A stretch of 64,000 nt of DNA, taken from contig NC_060909.1 of NCBI RefSeq assembly GCF_014805685.1, positions 5,235,292-5,299,291 of the forward strand, in the 5' to 3' direction. A program made the translations under genes and the position numbers. Shown here piece by piece: positions 1-11,299 of the stretch; positions within the stretch are counted from its first letter, which is position 1, and each line of letters starts with the position of its first letter. Below the pieces are notes generated by a model. That model did not search any database. It saw nothing but the letters and a program-made list of their open reading frames with translations, and was not told the origin of the DNA. The DNA comes from Silurus meridionalis. Lineage: Eukaryota; Chordata; Actinopteri; Siluriformes; Siluridae.

Positions 1-95
1 TCATTTTGAATATTATTTAGACTGGCCGTGTAAAGCTGTAACCTGAGCTGTGTGTGTGAAGGGCTGGGCGGCGGGATGAATGTGTGTGCGAGCGT

Positions 96-100
<5 letters not shown>

Positions 101-151
<51 letters not shown>
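101..151. repeat. (GT)n microsatellite
   Basis: An uninterrupted GT tract of about 51 bp, preceded by degenerate TGTGTGCG sequence. It is not coding; the open frames across it are repeat translations. Confidence 0.95.
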
Positions 152-154
<3 letters not shown>

Positions 155-1564
155 GGGGTCTTTGCTAGGCCAGGACGCGGGCTTCCTCTGATGGATGGGG
201 ACAGCTCTCGTCTTGTTTGTTACTAGATACCAGAGGAGCCACAATCACTCGCTTACTCCCTCGTTCCCTCTCTCGAGAAAGAAAAGAAAAAAAGTCCGCC
301 TTTGCCTGAAAAGGTCTAAAATAAAAGTAGAAAAGAGGGCGGGAGGAAAGGGTCGGGGGGGACAGACCGCAAAACGTGTTTGTTTATCATAGCCACAGTT
401 CCATAACCTTGGCAACCTAGCATTTTTGTTGGATTTTTTTTTCTTTCCGTCCCCTAAGTTGCGTCGGTGACACGTTTTTTCATCGAGGTCGTTCGTTTTT
501 TCGGACGGCCCCTCAGGACGGAGTGACCACTGTCGTCATGGCTGCGGAAGGAACGAGAACAGCTGGGCTTCATTAGGAGGAAATGAAGTCGACCTTTAGA
601 AAAAAACGCGCACACACACACACACACACACACATTTGTGACACGCTTGATGCTATAACGACACGTGAACCTGAGAGGCGAGAGCGCTGCTGCTTAAACC
701 TACCTCACATATAATTGAATATACCATAAGACACACTTTCACAGCCACACACACAAACAAACACGGTACCTAGGTGTGTATGTCTTAGGTTTGTCCTGCG
801 TCTGTGTGCTGCATTCATCGTTTTTATGTTTTGTTTTTTTTCGCCGCACCAGTCGACCGCTTAGCACTGATGCATTCCTGCATTGTTAGGCCGAGGAGAT
901 GTATGAGGTATTATGGACCTGATTGTATTGCATAGCGTCTGATTAATTGTTTTGCTTCGAGTCATGCATTGCAAGCTCATTGTGGGATAATGTGGGTGTT
1001 CTTGGATCCATTGTTGTGCTCGTTTCCCAGCGTTTTAAACATTCCCAGCTTATGACAAATGCTTCCCTATGACACACTCCATTCGAAATGGCTTTAAAGA
1101 GATACACTAGTTTTTTTGTTTTGCTTTTTTTAATGAGAAATGACCACAAACAAGAATTCAGATGTGGTTTTTCTCTGTATTGAGGAGAGCAGAAACACAC
1201 ACACACACACACAAACCTGTTGACTGGAAATTCATTTGTAAGAAAAGCCTAAAGGCAGCCGCTGAGAACATTTTCACGAATTCTTTCATCCAATCGCTAA
1301 ATTCAAATCGTCTTCTTGTTCACTTGTTCCCTAGGAAGAGTTTAGGTTTTATCTGCATACCCATGGCCTTATCTCTTATCAATAGCAGAACATTTTAAGC
1401 TTGAACTTGTGTTTTTTTAACGTTATTTTTTTTTTTTACCCTGACAAGAAAGTTCCTGCTATCTGACATTAGGACCAAACCATATTTTATTGTTTATGTA
1501 TTGACCAAGTCGACCAAACCTTTTATTCTTTTATCCGGGTCTGTTTTCTGTGAGGGGGGGAACC
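152..1564. other. Intronic stretch, mostly unremarkable
   Basis: No gene was recognised. It holds an AC tract at 611-634 and another around 1194-1213. Roughly 380-600 is a moderately GC-rich, high-complexity piece with several CG dinucleotides. The rest is AT-rich with poly-T runs. No transposon ends were found. Confidence 0.6.
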
Positions 1565-1762
1565 TTTACATTTGCATTTACAGCATTTGGCAAACACTCC
1601 TCCAGATTAACTTGCATTTATCTCAATCATATAACTGAGCAGCTCTGGGGTTAAGGGTTTTGCTCAGGGGCTCATGAGTGCCAGTTTGGTGTGTCTGTGA
1701 TTTGAACTCTCAACCTTTGGCTCCAAAGTCTTATACCACTAATAACCACCAATCTACCACCT
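1565..1762 (-). mobile_element. tRNA-derived SINE (family A), old copy
   Basis: This is a minus-strand copy. The 3' body comes first (reverse complement of a tail of the form TGCCAAATGC...AAATGTAAA, at 1565-1600). The GAGCAAGGCCCTTAACCC-like core follows in degenerate form, then the head with a B-box-like segment near 1700-1715. At least eight further copies in the window share the order head, GCTGCCACTGCTGGGCC-like core, AAGTCGCTCTGGAT-like region and TAAATGTAAA tail. That repetition and the pol III-like B box support a tRNA-derived SINE. Confidence 0.7.
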
Positions 1763-2129
1763 CCCCACGAGCTGAAAGTCTTGTGTATCCACTTCAGCAC
1801 TCACTTCTGTAGAACCCGAAGGCGGCTAGTCTACCACTGCTAATCCAGATGTTTCCCACAGCACTCTTTTAACCTTAAAGGGATGCGCCAGCATTGGCTG
1901 ACTTTGTCTTACTCGTGTGCAACACACTTTTAGAGCAATTAAACACAAGCGAGATAAAGTTTCAGGTCAGAAAATGGCTAAAAGTCTTTAAGATTTAGGG
2001 CTAAAAGAGCTTTGTGAATTAAAATTAGCAGGATTAGCGCTAGTAGACTAGCCGGGTTCGGGTTCCACAGGAGTGCGTGCTGGTGCGGTGTCCGAGAAAT
2101 GGCTCGAATCTCACCTTTATGAAACTAAA

Positions 2130-2336
2130 GAAGAGAGAGTGTGTGTGAGGGAGAGGGATAGAGAAAAAGAAAGGGAGGGAACTGATGTTAGGAGGAGAGG
2201 AAGAGCAGGACATAGTGAAAAGGTTGTTTTGTTTTTGCATGCTCTTTCTCGCCTTTCCTTATCCCCCTGTCCCTGCCTTGTTCTCTCGCTCTCTCTTTCT
2301 CTCTATTTTTCTCTCTCTCTCTCCCTACTCTCTCTC
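2130..2336. repeat. Polypurine then polypyrimidine tract
   Basis: The + strand is almost pure purine from about 2128 to 2220, then almost pure pyrimidine from about 2240 to 2336 (CT-rich). Such strand-switching tracts can form hairpins or triplex DNA. They also explain the spurious Arg/Glu-rich and Ser/Leu-rich open frames here. Confidence 0.8.
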
Positions 2337-2337
2337 A

Positions 2338-2562
2338 GTTTTATAGCAGGAGACATGATTTATTGTGGCCATCCATCTTTGGGTCTCATCCATCACCTTC
2401 TGGTTGCTAGGCAATCATGGCAGCAGCTGTTTGCTTTGACTCAGACAGAGGCGCTGTCAATCAAGGCAGGCAGGTGAAAAGCATTAGAAACACGCTATTG
2501 TCAGACGGAATAATTAATCAAAGGCAAGGAAAGATAATTAAAAAGATATGACCCTTGCTAGC
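2338..2562. promoter_or_regulatory. Candidate conserved non-coding element
   Basis: A high-complexity island between two low-complexity tracts. It carries an RFX X-box-like GTTGCTAGGCAAT (2403-2415), a perfect PBX-MEIS/PREP composite on the minus strand (CTGTCAATCA at 2454-2463), an E-box CAGGTG (2471-2476), and ATTA-type homeodomain cores with a TCF/LEF-like ATCAAAG (about 2508-2542). The 14-mer TGTCAATCAAGGCA at 2455-2468 recurs exactly at 14496-14509. The motifs are seen; conservation and enhancer function are inferred. Confidence 0.4.
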
Positions 2563-2579
2563 TCTTGCTCTGAGTTCGC

Positions 2580-2684
2580 CGGGCGCAGGGAGGGAAGGGA
2601 GAAGGAAGAAAAAAAACGGTACGGAGGAAAGGAAGGAAGGAAGCGGAAGAAGGGGAAGGCACTGGCGTGTGGCGTGTCTTCTCG

Positions 2685-2726
<42 letters not shown>

Positions 2727-2950
2727 CTGTCTCAGTTCCTTCTTCTTTGCGACACGTTGAGAGAGTGGAGGCAGGGAAGATAAAGCTCACTCACTCCGTC
2801 ACTGGCCCAGGTTGTAATTAATTAAAAAGAGATCGGGGGAGAAAGCAAGAGAGGAGAGAAAAATAATAAAAGGGCTGGCTGAGCAGAGAGAGAGAAGGAA
2901 CGAGAGAGGGAGAAAGAGAGAGCGAGAGAGAGAGAGAGAGAGAGAGAGGA
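2580..2950. repeat. GA-rich / (CT)n / GA-rich cluster
   Basis: A polypurine segment (2582-2660) is followed by a (CT)n tract (about 2688-2717). After an interruption there is a second polypurine tract (about 2822-2950) ending in (GA)n. Together with 2130-2336 the strand bias flips repeatedly within 800 bp. No coding potential is credible. Confidence 0.85.
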
Positions 2951-3052
2951 GCACATGAAAGGATAGAGTGCCTCTCTCTGATATGAGCAAATGCTACAAA
3001 CGCGATCTTTAAAGTGTTCCTCTTCAAAACCCATGTCGCTCGCACACTTGCA

Positions 3053-3054
<2 letters not shown>

Positions 3055-3084
<30 letters not shown>
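3055..3084. repeat. (GT)n microsatellite
   Basis: A perfect GT tract of about 30 bp. A short AC-rich stretch follows at about 3179-3198. Confidence 0.95.
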
Positions 3085-3086
<2 letters not shown>

Positions 3087-3250
3087 ATGGTGTGTGCTCT
3101 CCAACTTCCATGCACAGCCTCGGGCTTACATGTCGGTGTGCCTTCTTTAAGTAGAGCTCAAGATGTCTCTTTTGAAACGCACACACACAGACACACACTC
3201 AGATGTTATTCAGAGAGCACTAATGCTATTTCAGTGTTTATATACAGACT

Positions 3251-3547
3251 ATGGCTGTGTCTCAAATCACCTGCTTAGGTACTAAATAAATCTTAAATAT
3301 AGTGCAGTAAAAATCCTGTCCCATCATGCACCACTCGCAGCAGTTAACTATCAAGTGCGGAGGAATTCGGACGCGTTGCCGATTTGGGTTTGAGAGTTTA
3401 TTTATAATTGAACTGAACATAAAATGAAGTACAGAAAATGGGGATGATTGATTCGGCTGGTCAACATCAACATTGTTCAGTTCCTCACTGTTGCAAAAGA
3501 CTGTATTAGTTCTAATGTATTATGTCGTTGGTTTGGAACACAGCCAT
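3251..3547. mobile_element. Short non-autonomous DNA transposon (MITE-like)
   Basis: Terminal inverted repeats are visible: ATGGCTGTGTCTCAAATC at 3251-3268, and near-complementary GTTTGGAACACAGCCAT at 3531-3547. The element is about 297 bp with no open frame for a transposase. I could not settle a target-site duplication, so the superfamily is open; hAT-like is a guess from the terminal sequence. Confidence 0.6.
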
Positions 3548-3632
3548 GGGAAACTCAAAAAGCTAATTTTTTCCTGGTAAAAAGGGTGAAAAAAAAAAAA
3601 CTATAGATTTATAATCATTAGTTAGTTTTATT

Positions 3633-3690
3633 ATTTTCACGTGTACGTTACAGCACAGTGAAATTCGTTCTTCACATATCCCAGCAGTGC
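3633..3690. repeat. Possible LINE 3'-end fragment
   Basis: The segment with CACAGTGAAATTCGTTCTTC followed by a CATATCCCAG word resembles a dispersed teleost repeat end. It is short, and the assignment rests on recall of the motif only. Confidence 0.3.
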
Positions 3691-4015
3691 TAGCAAGTGT
3701 TAGCAGTGTTCTCTTTTAATGCTTTCCATCACTTACAGAAATTTCTTTCTTGAATTTATTAGAGAAATTCTACGGACAATTCATAATGGATTATTGAATC
3801 CGAAACTGCTACAGAAATTCTGAACATCAGCTGATATCAATTTCCACTTTTTTGTTCAAATGATAAAACCACAGCCTTTACACATAAATAATGTACATTG
3901 CTCAAATATTAATGAATAAACATAACAAAAAAACAAACAAAAAAACTCTTTATATGTAACTCTTCAGAGTTTTTTTTTTTCTACAAATCAAGAACCAGAA
4001 ACGTTTTCAATTTTT

Positions 4016-4190
4016 TATTGAACGCCTTTGGGATGAATTGGAACACTGCATGCACCCTAGGCCTCCTCACCTCACCTACATCTTACCCGATTTTATTACT
4101 TGTGGCTAAATGAGCACAAATCTCCATAAACACACACACAAATCTAGTAAAACATCTTCCCAGAAGGGTGGAGGTTTTTATAACAGCCAA
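4016..4190 (+). pseudogene. Tc1-like transposase C-terminal relic
   Basis: The + strand at about 4017-4075 translates to a segment containing LWDELEH and HPRPP. This matches the C-terminal block of Tc1/mariner transposases, which cut and paste DNA at TA sites. A stop follows in the same frame near 4108. The distal CATCTTCCCAGAAGGGTGGA motif (about 4153-4172) recurs in four other relics in the window. No TIRs or N-terminal DNA-binding region were found, so this is a dead fragment. Confidence 0.65.
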
Positions 4191-4238
4191 TATCTTATCA
4201 ATATCAGGAATCTTATGTTCAGGTTTTCACATAGTGTC

Positions 4239-4239
<1 letters not shown>

Positions 4240-4301
<62 letters not shown>

Positions 4302-4317
4302 TCATACACACACACAC
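4240..4317. repeat. Palindromic (TG)n(TA)n(CA)n microsatellite
   Basis: A TG run leads into a (TA)n core at 4245-4298, then a short spacer and a CA run (about 4304-4317). The whole is close to self-complementary and could extrude as a cruciform. Confidence 0.85.
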
Positions 4318-4980
4318 TACATAGATTTACATACTTGAACGTTTCAGTTTTAAATACTAATTGTAAACTGTTTAGGAAGTAAATGGACTATTTGTGCAGC
4401 TTAATTTCTTTCTTTGCATTTCTATGTCTCCAAATTTTCCTACGTACGGATCAATTGCATTTAAAGCAGGAGGCGTTTCGACACGCTATGCCGCACCTCC
4501 TGGACCTGGAGATCAAGTCATATTCAATTACAAGTGTTTCCTTCCCTGATCTGTATCACATACGCATCAAGTATAATTTAAACCAAAAGTGCGCAAAAGT
4601 TAACACAAAACATACACAAAGCCTCGGGATAGCTATGAATCTATTTACGTTTTTTTTTAAAGTTTGGAATCGGTGGATTTTGCGAGTAACTTTAAAGCAA
4701 TGAAAAGAAAACAGAAAGTGGGAGTGAGAGCATTCAATGGTTCGACATTAGCGCAGATAAATTAGACATTTCAATCTGACACCTGTGACAGCGGTAGGAA
4801 ACTTTTTTTTTACTTATTTATTTATTTATGTTGGTTTTTTTTTTTGGTTTTTTTATCAGTTGTCAAATTGTTCTAGAAAAATTGCCCTTCGCAAAATCAA
4901 ATGGCAATTTCTGCATTCGCATTTTGGTTCTTTGATATTCAAATTAAATTGGAATGGGGACATTTGTTTTGACAGTCTAA

Positions 4981-5020
<40 letters not shown>

Positions 5021-6074
5021 CAGAATGACAACAGTCTCTTTTCTACTTCCTCAGAGTCTCTCAGGTAATATGAGGTCATGTTGCCTCTAGCAGCAGGTCT
5101 CCCATGGGTCTTTTTTCCCCCTCTCTGTCCTTCTCTGTTCCTCTGCCTGCCTTCCTCTTTAATTCCCTCTCTCTCACTCTCTCTCACACATACATCATGT
5201 TTTCTCAGGACTACCTTAAAAGACGTCGACCTGGATCACACATTTCTGTTAGGACTTTAGTACATCTTGTCTCCAAACACGTGTGCTGTCTTTGTTTTGA
5301 CTGCAGACGGGATCAGAGTGTGTGTCAGGTGCCCTTCTCTTCTTGTACCGGTCAAAGAGCAAGAAGTGTTTGTTAAATCTTTATCTAATAGACAAGTGCA
5401 CGCTGATCCACACACAGGTGCAGAATTAAGCGGCCAGTCAAAACAGTGCGTGACAATCTTTTAAATCATTGACATAAAAAAAGCAGCTATTCTTAAAAAA
5501 TCACGTCCCCTGTGTCTCCACCCTGAGAGACATTTCTATATATCTATATAGCATGATCATATTTTATGATGGGTTTGATGCTAATTTGTTGATCAGTGCT
5601 GTTTTTCTAGGACTCCCGGGAGACGTTAGCTCTCAAACATACTGTAAGTGATGAGGTCAGGAGTTGCTGTTAGATTTTGCAAACAATCATCATTCTCTCT
5701 TATAATTTTATAAAAAAAAAAAATGTAAGTCGTGCTTGATATCATAATGTGAAATCCATGTGGTAGCGCACAGGACATCAGACTCGAAGTCCCAGAATGC
5801 TGTGCAGCTATACACTGTGACAGCAGTGATTCGGCTCCGCTAAATAGCGATCTAGGAGATGACTAGCGTGATGGTGTGAAAAGTTTTGTCGCTTTGTCTG
5901 ATTGAGAAATTAGCTCATTCTGTGGGCTCTGTGCGGTCAAAGATCATTGTGGGTAATGTAGGAAACCATTAACGAAACTTAAAACACACCAAGCTGTCGA
6001 TGAAAGTGTCAACTAAAAATGTAGGACTGCGTGTATTGTCATTACTTGGGTTTTTCCTTTCTTTTTTTTTATTT
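4318..6074. other. Intronic stretch with one (GT)n tract
   Basis: No gene was recognised. It contains a perfect (GT)n tract at 4982-5019, a CT-rich patch at about 5110-5185, and otherwise moderately AT-rich unique-looking DNA. Nothing here supports an exon. Confidence 0.6.
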
Positions 6075-6761
6075 CAGAGGTGGCAAAAGTACACACATGC
6101 TTCACTTAAGTAGAAGTAGAGATACTTATGTTTTAAAAGACTTTGGTAAAAGTACTGACTACACTTTTTTACTCAAGTTAAAGTAGTTTGGGCTCTGACT
6201 TTAGTAAAAAAGTAGTTATTACTACTAACATTTTTAGTGTCATGCTGGTAACTGGACCTCACATCATATTAATATATTAATACAAAAGTATTTTAATTTG
6301 TGTTACCTAATGAATAGTGTGGATGATGTTGATCAGGTGATCAGGAATGTGTCTGTTCTGAGTCATGTTTACATTGCTGACTCCCTCTGTCTCCTCCACG
6401 TCAGCCAGACTTCTGCTCGCCTTCTGCCTTCCTTGTTAGCATTGTAGGCTAGCCTATGTTTGTGGTACGTGATAGCCAAGAAATGATACACCAGTGGTGG
6501 ATTAAGAAAAGCCGTGCAAAGACAAGAAATAGGTTGATGGGCTGAAACCGGTGTGAATTGAGACGAGAAATATTGATCATGTAACCGAATAGATTAAAAC
6601 TAAAGTAACGAGCCTGTTCTGAAAATGAAAGAAGGGAAATGTACAGATATCTGTGTAAAAAAATGTAGAGTGAAAGTAAAAAGTTGCTTGTGAAATAAAT
6701 AGTACTGATACCAGAAAAATCTACATTAACTAAGTATTTGTACTTCATTACCTCCCACCTT
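6075..6761. mobile_element. Non-autonomous DNA transposon with imperfect TIRs
   Basis: The left end starts CAGAGGTGGCAAAAGTAC at 6075. The right end at about 6728-6761 reads, on the opposite strand, AGGTGGGAGGTAATGAAGTA, giving imperfect terminal inverted repeats. The sub-terminal region is rich in AAGTA/TACTT words, typical of a common teleost MITE-like family. There is no transposase frame. Family assignment is uncertain. Confidence 0.55.
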
Positions 6762-9322
6762 TTTTGAAAATGTGAATAATTATGTTTAAAAACTTGTGCA
6801 AAATATTTAAAATCAGATCAGATTTTTGGACTTTGAGCTATTTGAGTTTGTAAAAGTCTTGAATAACCAGGATGTAAAATAACCGATTACCCATTAGCAA
6901 ATAAGCGATCAGTGGCTTCATCTAATATTCTGGATTCACTCAAATGGAGTGAAGTTCATATGTGTAAAAGACTGAAAGGAATTGAGAGTCCATCACGTCT
7001 TCTTCTTACAGTGTATAAAATCTTCAGACTCTCATTGCAGAACAAACTCCTCCCCACCTCGCCACACCTTAGCCCCGCCCCTCACCATGTTCTACTGCAA
7101 TTATCTCTAAACTTGTTTCTTTAGTTTGTATTGTATTGCTTGTTTGCGCAAATAGCTTCAGATTGGACGTCTTCCAAAAAAAAGTTATTTTACTTCCAAA
7201 ATAGATTTGAATGTTTAAAAATATCATGCGCTTTTAGGGCATTGACCATATATGATATTGTAAAATAAAATAAAGACATTTCTTTTTATTTTTTTTGCAT
7301 TTTTAGGCAAAAAAAATTCTGCTTTCAAAATTAACTCAAAAAAGCAAAAATGCATCATAAGGTGAATAACAAAATAAATGAACTGTCCACATTATACTGG
7401 TCTAAAAGCTGCTCTGATATACCGCATTAGAGTCTAATAGTTATACAGAGTTCAATTATATAGAACTCAATTATGGAACTTTAAATTCTGACAGGTTACG
7501 CTATGACTTTAATGTAGTGAAAATGAGTTATGTTTTATTTTACTTTATTCAAAAAAAAAAAACATTTTGCACTTGTACTTGGTTTTGGTTATAGAACGTA
7601 CAGTTTGTCTTTTTTTCCAAGTATTTGGAGAACATTTCTAAAACATTCCCTCAACAATGTTTTGAATATTTTTTTAACTATAGCAATGTTAAGACAAATG
7701 TTGCCTTTGTTTTTGTCTAAATGGGAACACGGTGTGAGAAACACCATGAACCAAACCATTACTTTATGTTCTCAGGACTTCGCCGAAACACCAACCTAAC
7801 ACATTAAACATAAAAAAAAAAAGATCATCCATGAACTGTAATAGTTTGCAGACAAGAGGGCCGTCTCTGGCATCTAAATGCTTCATTGTTTATATCTGTG
7901 ACAGGTGTAGAACTGGCTGTTAAGTATTTTGGCACATTTTCTATTAAGTAATGAGTGTAAAGTGCACATTATGGGTTTAAATGGCTTAAGTGCTTAATCT
8001 CTGGTTCAGCCAACGTGCCGAACATGGATTTAATTGATCCATTGGCTCTTTTTTTTCACCAGCTTAAAAATCTTAGCCTTTTTTTTCTTTCTCACTGGTA
8101 AAAACATGCAGCAGGCAGACATTGTATCATATATGTCTCTGGTATGGGCGGCAAACTTATTAGATAGTGTATTTGTTTTGCTCGATAGATACAAGCTGTT
8201 TTGATGAACAATTAGCCATTAGCTAATGCTAAAAAATAGTGTAGTATTCCTAGCATAAAGTTGCACAGTTTGAGATGTGGCATTGACATCTAAAGCCATT
8301 ACACTGGACCATGAGACACTAGACCATGAGACACTTTAATACCTCCTGTCACTTCTGCTACACAACCATACACTCCATCTCAAGTGGTCTACAGAACCTA
8401 TTTAGGACCTCTGGAGTTTAGCGTGCTTTATCACCTTGGGCTCCATGGCAGATTTTAGTCCTTGAGCTGTAGTTTAAGACCTTTTACATTCATGGCACAG
8501 GTGCTTTTTTATGGACAAGGAACCGCTAAGGAGGAACTTAGCATGTCACCTAGCTTCCAAAACTGTTAGGCGCTAGTTCCTAAACCGAAATGTAGCTTCC
8601 TAACAGACACAAGAGCAATAAACTGACTCAAAATATTGCTGCAGTGTAGTTTGTACCCACGAAAAGTTTTATTCGTGTACGCTCAGTTCGAAGTGCTGTG
8701 CTAATCGTAAACATCAGAGAAACACAACTCTATTTTCACTAGCATAGTTTGCTCCTGTGGTTCTGCTTTTCTAAAAACACAAGAGATAATTCCAAAATAT
8801 ACCCGATTAAATCTTTTAAACGCTTTTCTGTGCTTTAGAAAATTTTCTGTTACGTCTACTTCAGTTATTTCATGGCTTCTTTAAATCGAAAGGGTTCTTT
8901 CGCTCGCCGCCTACTTTATCTGTCGGCACACTTTAATGACACGCTCATCCTCACTTCCTGATGCGTTGGGGAGAGGATGTCACTCCTGACAAGGGCCTCA
9001 CTGTTTATGAATTCCTCAGGCCTGATCCAGCCACAGAATTCTCTGGAAAAAAAAGAGGAACGAGACAAGTGTGTATGGCAGGGTGTGTCTCCGTCTGTAC
9101 CATCCTAGCATTTAAAGCGCATTCAATATGTCTTGTGCATGTCTGAGTGTTTCCTATGAGTGTATTTTCGTGTGTGTGGGTAGTATGTAGGAGGCAATAA
9201 ATCACTCGGATCAATTGAGGGTTGTGTTATGGAATTCCTGGCTGTGCTGTTAGGCCTCGGAGTGTACAGCTGTCTCTGAATGTCCACTAGTGTTCGAGCA
9301 CACATTATCCCTTGCAGTTAAT

Positions 9323-9323
<1 letters not shown>
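6762..9323. other. Intronic stretch, nothing recognised
   Basis: AT-rich unique-looking DNA with poly-A and poly-T runs. A tiny tandem duplication of a GACCATGAGACACT word occurs around 8307-8336. There is no coding exon, SINE or transposon end that I can support. Confidence 0.55.

Positions 9324-9366
<43 letters not shown>
9324..9366. repeat. (CT)n microsatellite
   Basis: A perfect CT tract of about 43 bp. Confidence 0.95.
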
Positions 9367-9368
<2 letters not shown>

Positions 9369-9725
9369 ATGTCAAAACCAAATTTTCTGTCCATGCAGGT
9401 GTAAGCGGAAGGACTTGGCCGATAATACTCCGTCACTTCCTATACGCATACGGAATAATGCCACGATAATCACTTATTTTGATCACAGTTTTTTATTGTA
9501 TTACATTTAAGCTACTATTAATTAAATCAGTTTAGGGGCTGTAATGAGCCATTCAATGGATGACTACAAATTTCTAATTATTTATTTTTATTTTTTTTTG
9601 TGAGGAAAAAAATCTTTTTTTTTTTCATATTGTGGACGTATTCTTGTTAATTTCATATAAAAGAAAAAAGCCAAAAATTTACCTTTTTTTTCTTTTTTTT
9701 TTCTTGCAGCATTTTCTAACAACAC

Positions 9726-9756
<31 letters not shown>
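9726..9756. repeat. (AAT)n microsatellite
   Basis: An AAT trinucleotide tract of about 30 bp, immediately downstream of T-rich sequence. Confidence 0.9.
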
Positions 9757-9820
9757 TATGGTTTTATTTTGCATAGGAAATGCTTTTTTAATGGCTCAGG
9801 AGGCAGTTAAAAAGTGTAAA

Positions 9821-9950
9821 TAAAAAAATAAAAAAATAATTAAATAAATAAACAAGTAAATAAATAAATAAATAAATAGGCACAGCAACCAATACTTAAA
9901 AATCATTCTGCAAATATGACTATTTATTTATTTATTTATTTATTTTATTT
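9821..9950. repeat. Opposed (AAAT)n and (ATTT)n tracts
   Basis: An A-rich TAAA-type tract (9821-9880) faces a TTTA-type tract (9921-9950) across a 40-bp spacer, so the pair can fold into a hairpin. They could be the tails of two oppositely oriented retroelements whose bodies are gone. Confidence 0.7.
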
Positions 9951-10165
9951 GGTGTTGTAGTTACCGTGGCATCACTTTAAGTAAATCATTTTGATAAATC
10001 GTCCATATAAATTCGTATTCGAATATGGGTATTGTGAAATAATGCAATTCTCTGTTTGTCTAAAAACAACCAGCCTTAAACATTCTCTTGTTTACTTATT
10101 GCATCCACATCAAGTGGTGCTGGAGGAGGAGATGAGAAAGAGTGAGAGCGACAGATTCACCATCC

Positions 10166-10170
<5 letters not shown>

Positions 10171-10214
<44 letters not shown>
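10171..10214. repeat. (GT)n microsatellite
   Basis: A perfect GT tract of about 44 bp. A poly-A run of about 20 bp lies at 10437-10456. Confidence 0.95.
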
Positions 10215-10216
<2 letters not shown>

Positions 10217-10801
10217 GGTTGGAGGGACTGCGGCTGCTTTCTTCGCTTATCTCTCTATCGTGACACAGGGAACTGCGCTACATTAATACCTGCGATAGAG
10301 ACTGTCTGCCTCGCACCTCTCTACAATGCAGATAAGCTTCAGCAGTGCCGGATTATCAACACAGGCTCACACTCGCTCTGTATCTCTCTCACACACTTAC
10401 ATTTGCGCTTTATTTATTGTTTAGAGGCACTGGGTAAAAAAAAAAAAAAAAAAAACAAGAAGGAGGGAAAAAAGGGAAGGGAGTAGCGTGAAAAAAAAAA
10501 TACGAGTACGGGATTAAACAAATGTTGGATTATTACAGCCTGAGGATGAGAGAATTTCCAATGAGAAATTTTTTTATTTGAATAGCATGATCTTTATTTT
10601 ACTCCTGATTTTTTAGTTTATTTAAAATAAGTTGACGTGTTCAGGAATTCGTTGGAATGCTTGTTTCTGCTTTCTCCCCTATCGTTAGTCAGGTATGTTT
10701 GAAACAAGATAAAGCAAAGCATGATGTGTCTCAGTCGTGTTCTCAGGCTCCGTCTTTGTAGTGTGAAATGCGTGTAGTGTGTATGTGTGTATTTGATTAC
10801 T

Positions 10802-10803
<2 letters not shown>

Positions 10804-10863
<60 letters not shown>
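10804..10863. repeat. (GT)n microsatellite
   Basis: A perfect GT tract of about 60 bp. A CA tract of equal length lies at 11203-11262, so the two form an inverted pair about 340 bp apart. Confidence 0.95.
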
Positions 10864-10865
<2 letters not shown>

Positions 10866-11201
10866 TTATTTGAGGAGTCGGGCTCTACTTCAGTTTTCAC
10901 AGCCCCCTGTGGAGCTCTATCCTGCTCACACAATACTAGGTGGTAACACTTCCTCATCCTTACTGCATCACTGATTTGTGTGTGTATGCACGATGGGAGT
11001 ATCAACACACCGATACACACACAGGCAAGTGTACAAACATGGAAAAGCACACACACATACACACACACACACTTTAATTGGGTTGCGAGAGGTTAATGGT
11101 CTTTCTAAGCCTAGGCCCTTAGGGTGTGTGCAAATGGCAGTTTAAAAAGCTTGTACATCTAAACATGAGCTTTTAGTTCTGAAGGGCTTTGATGCAGCCT
11201 T

Positions 11202-11202
<1 letters not shown>

Positions 11203-11262
<60 letters not shown>
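11203..11262. repeat. (CA)n microsatellite
   Basis: A CA tract of about 60 bp, the inverted partner of the GT tract at 10804-10863. Confidence 0.95.
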
Positions 11263-11268
<6 letters not shown>

Positions 11269-11299
11269 TGCACACTAGTTCCTCCACCCCATACACTCA

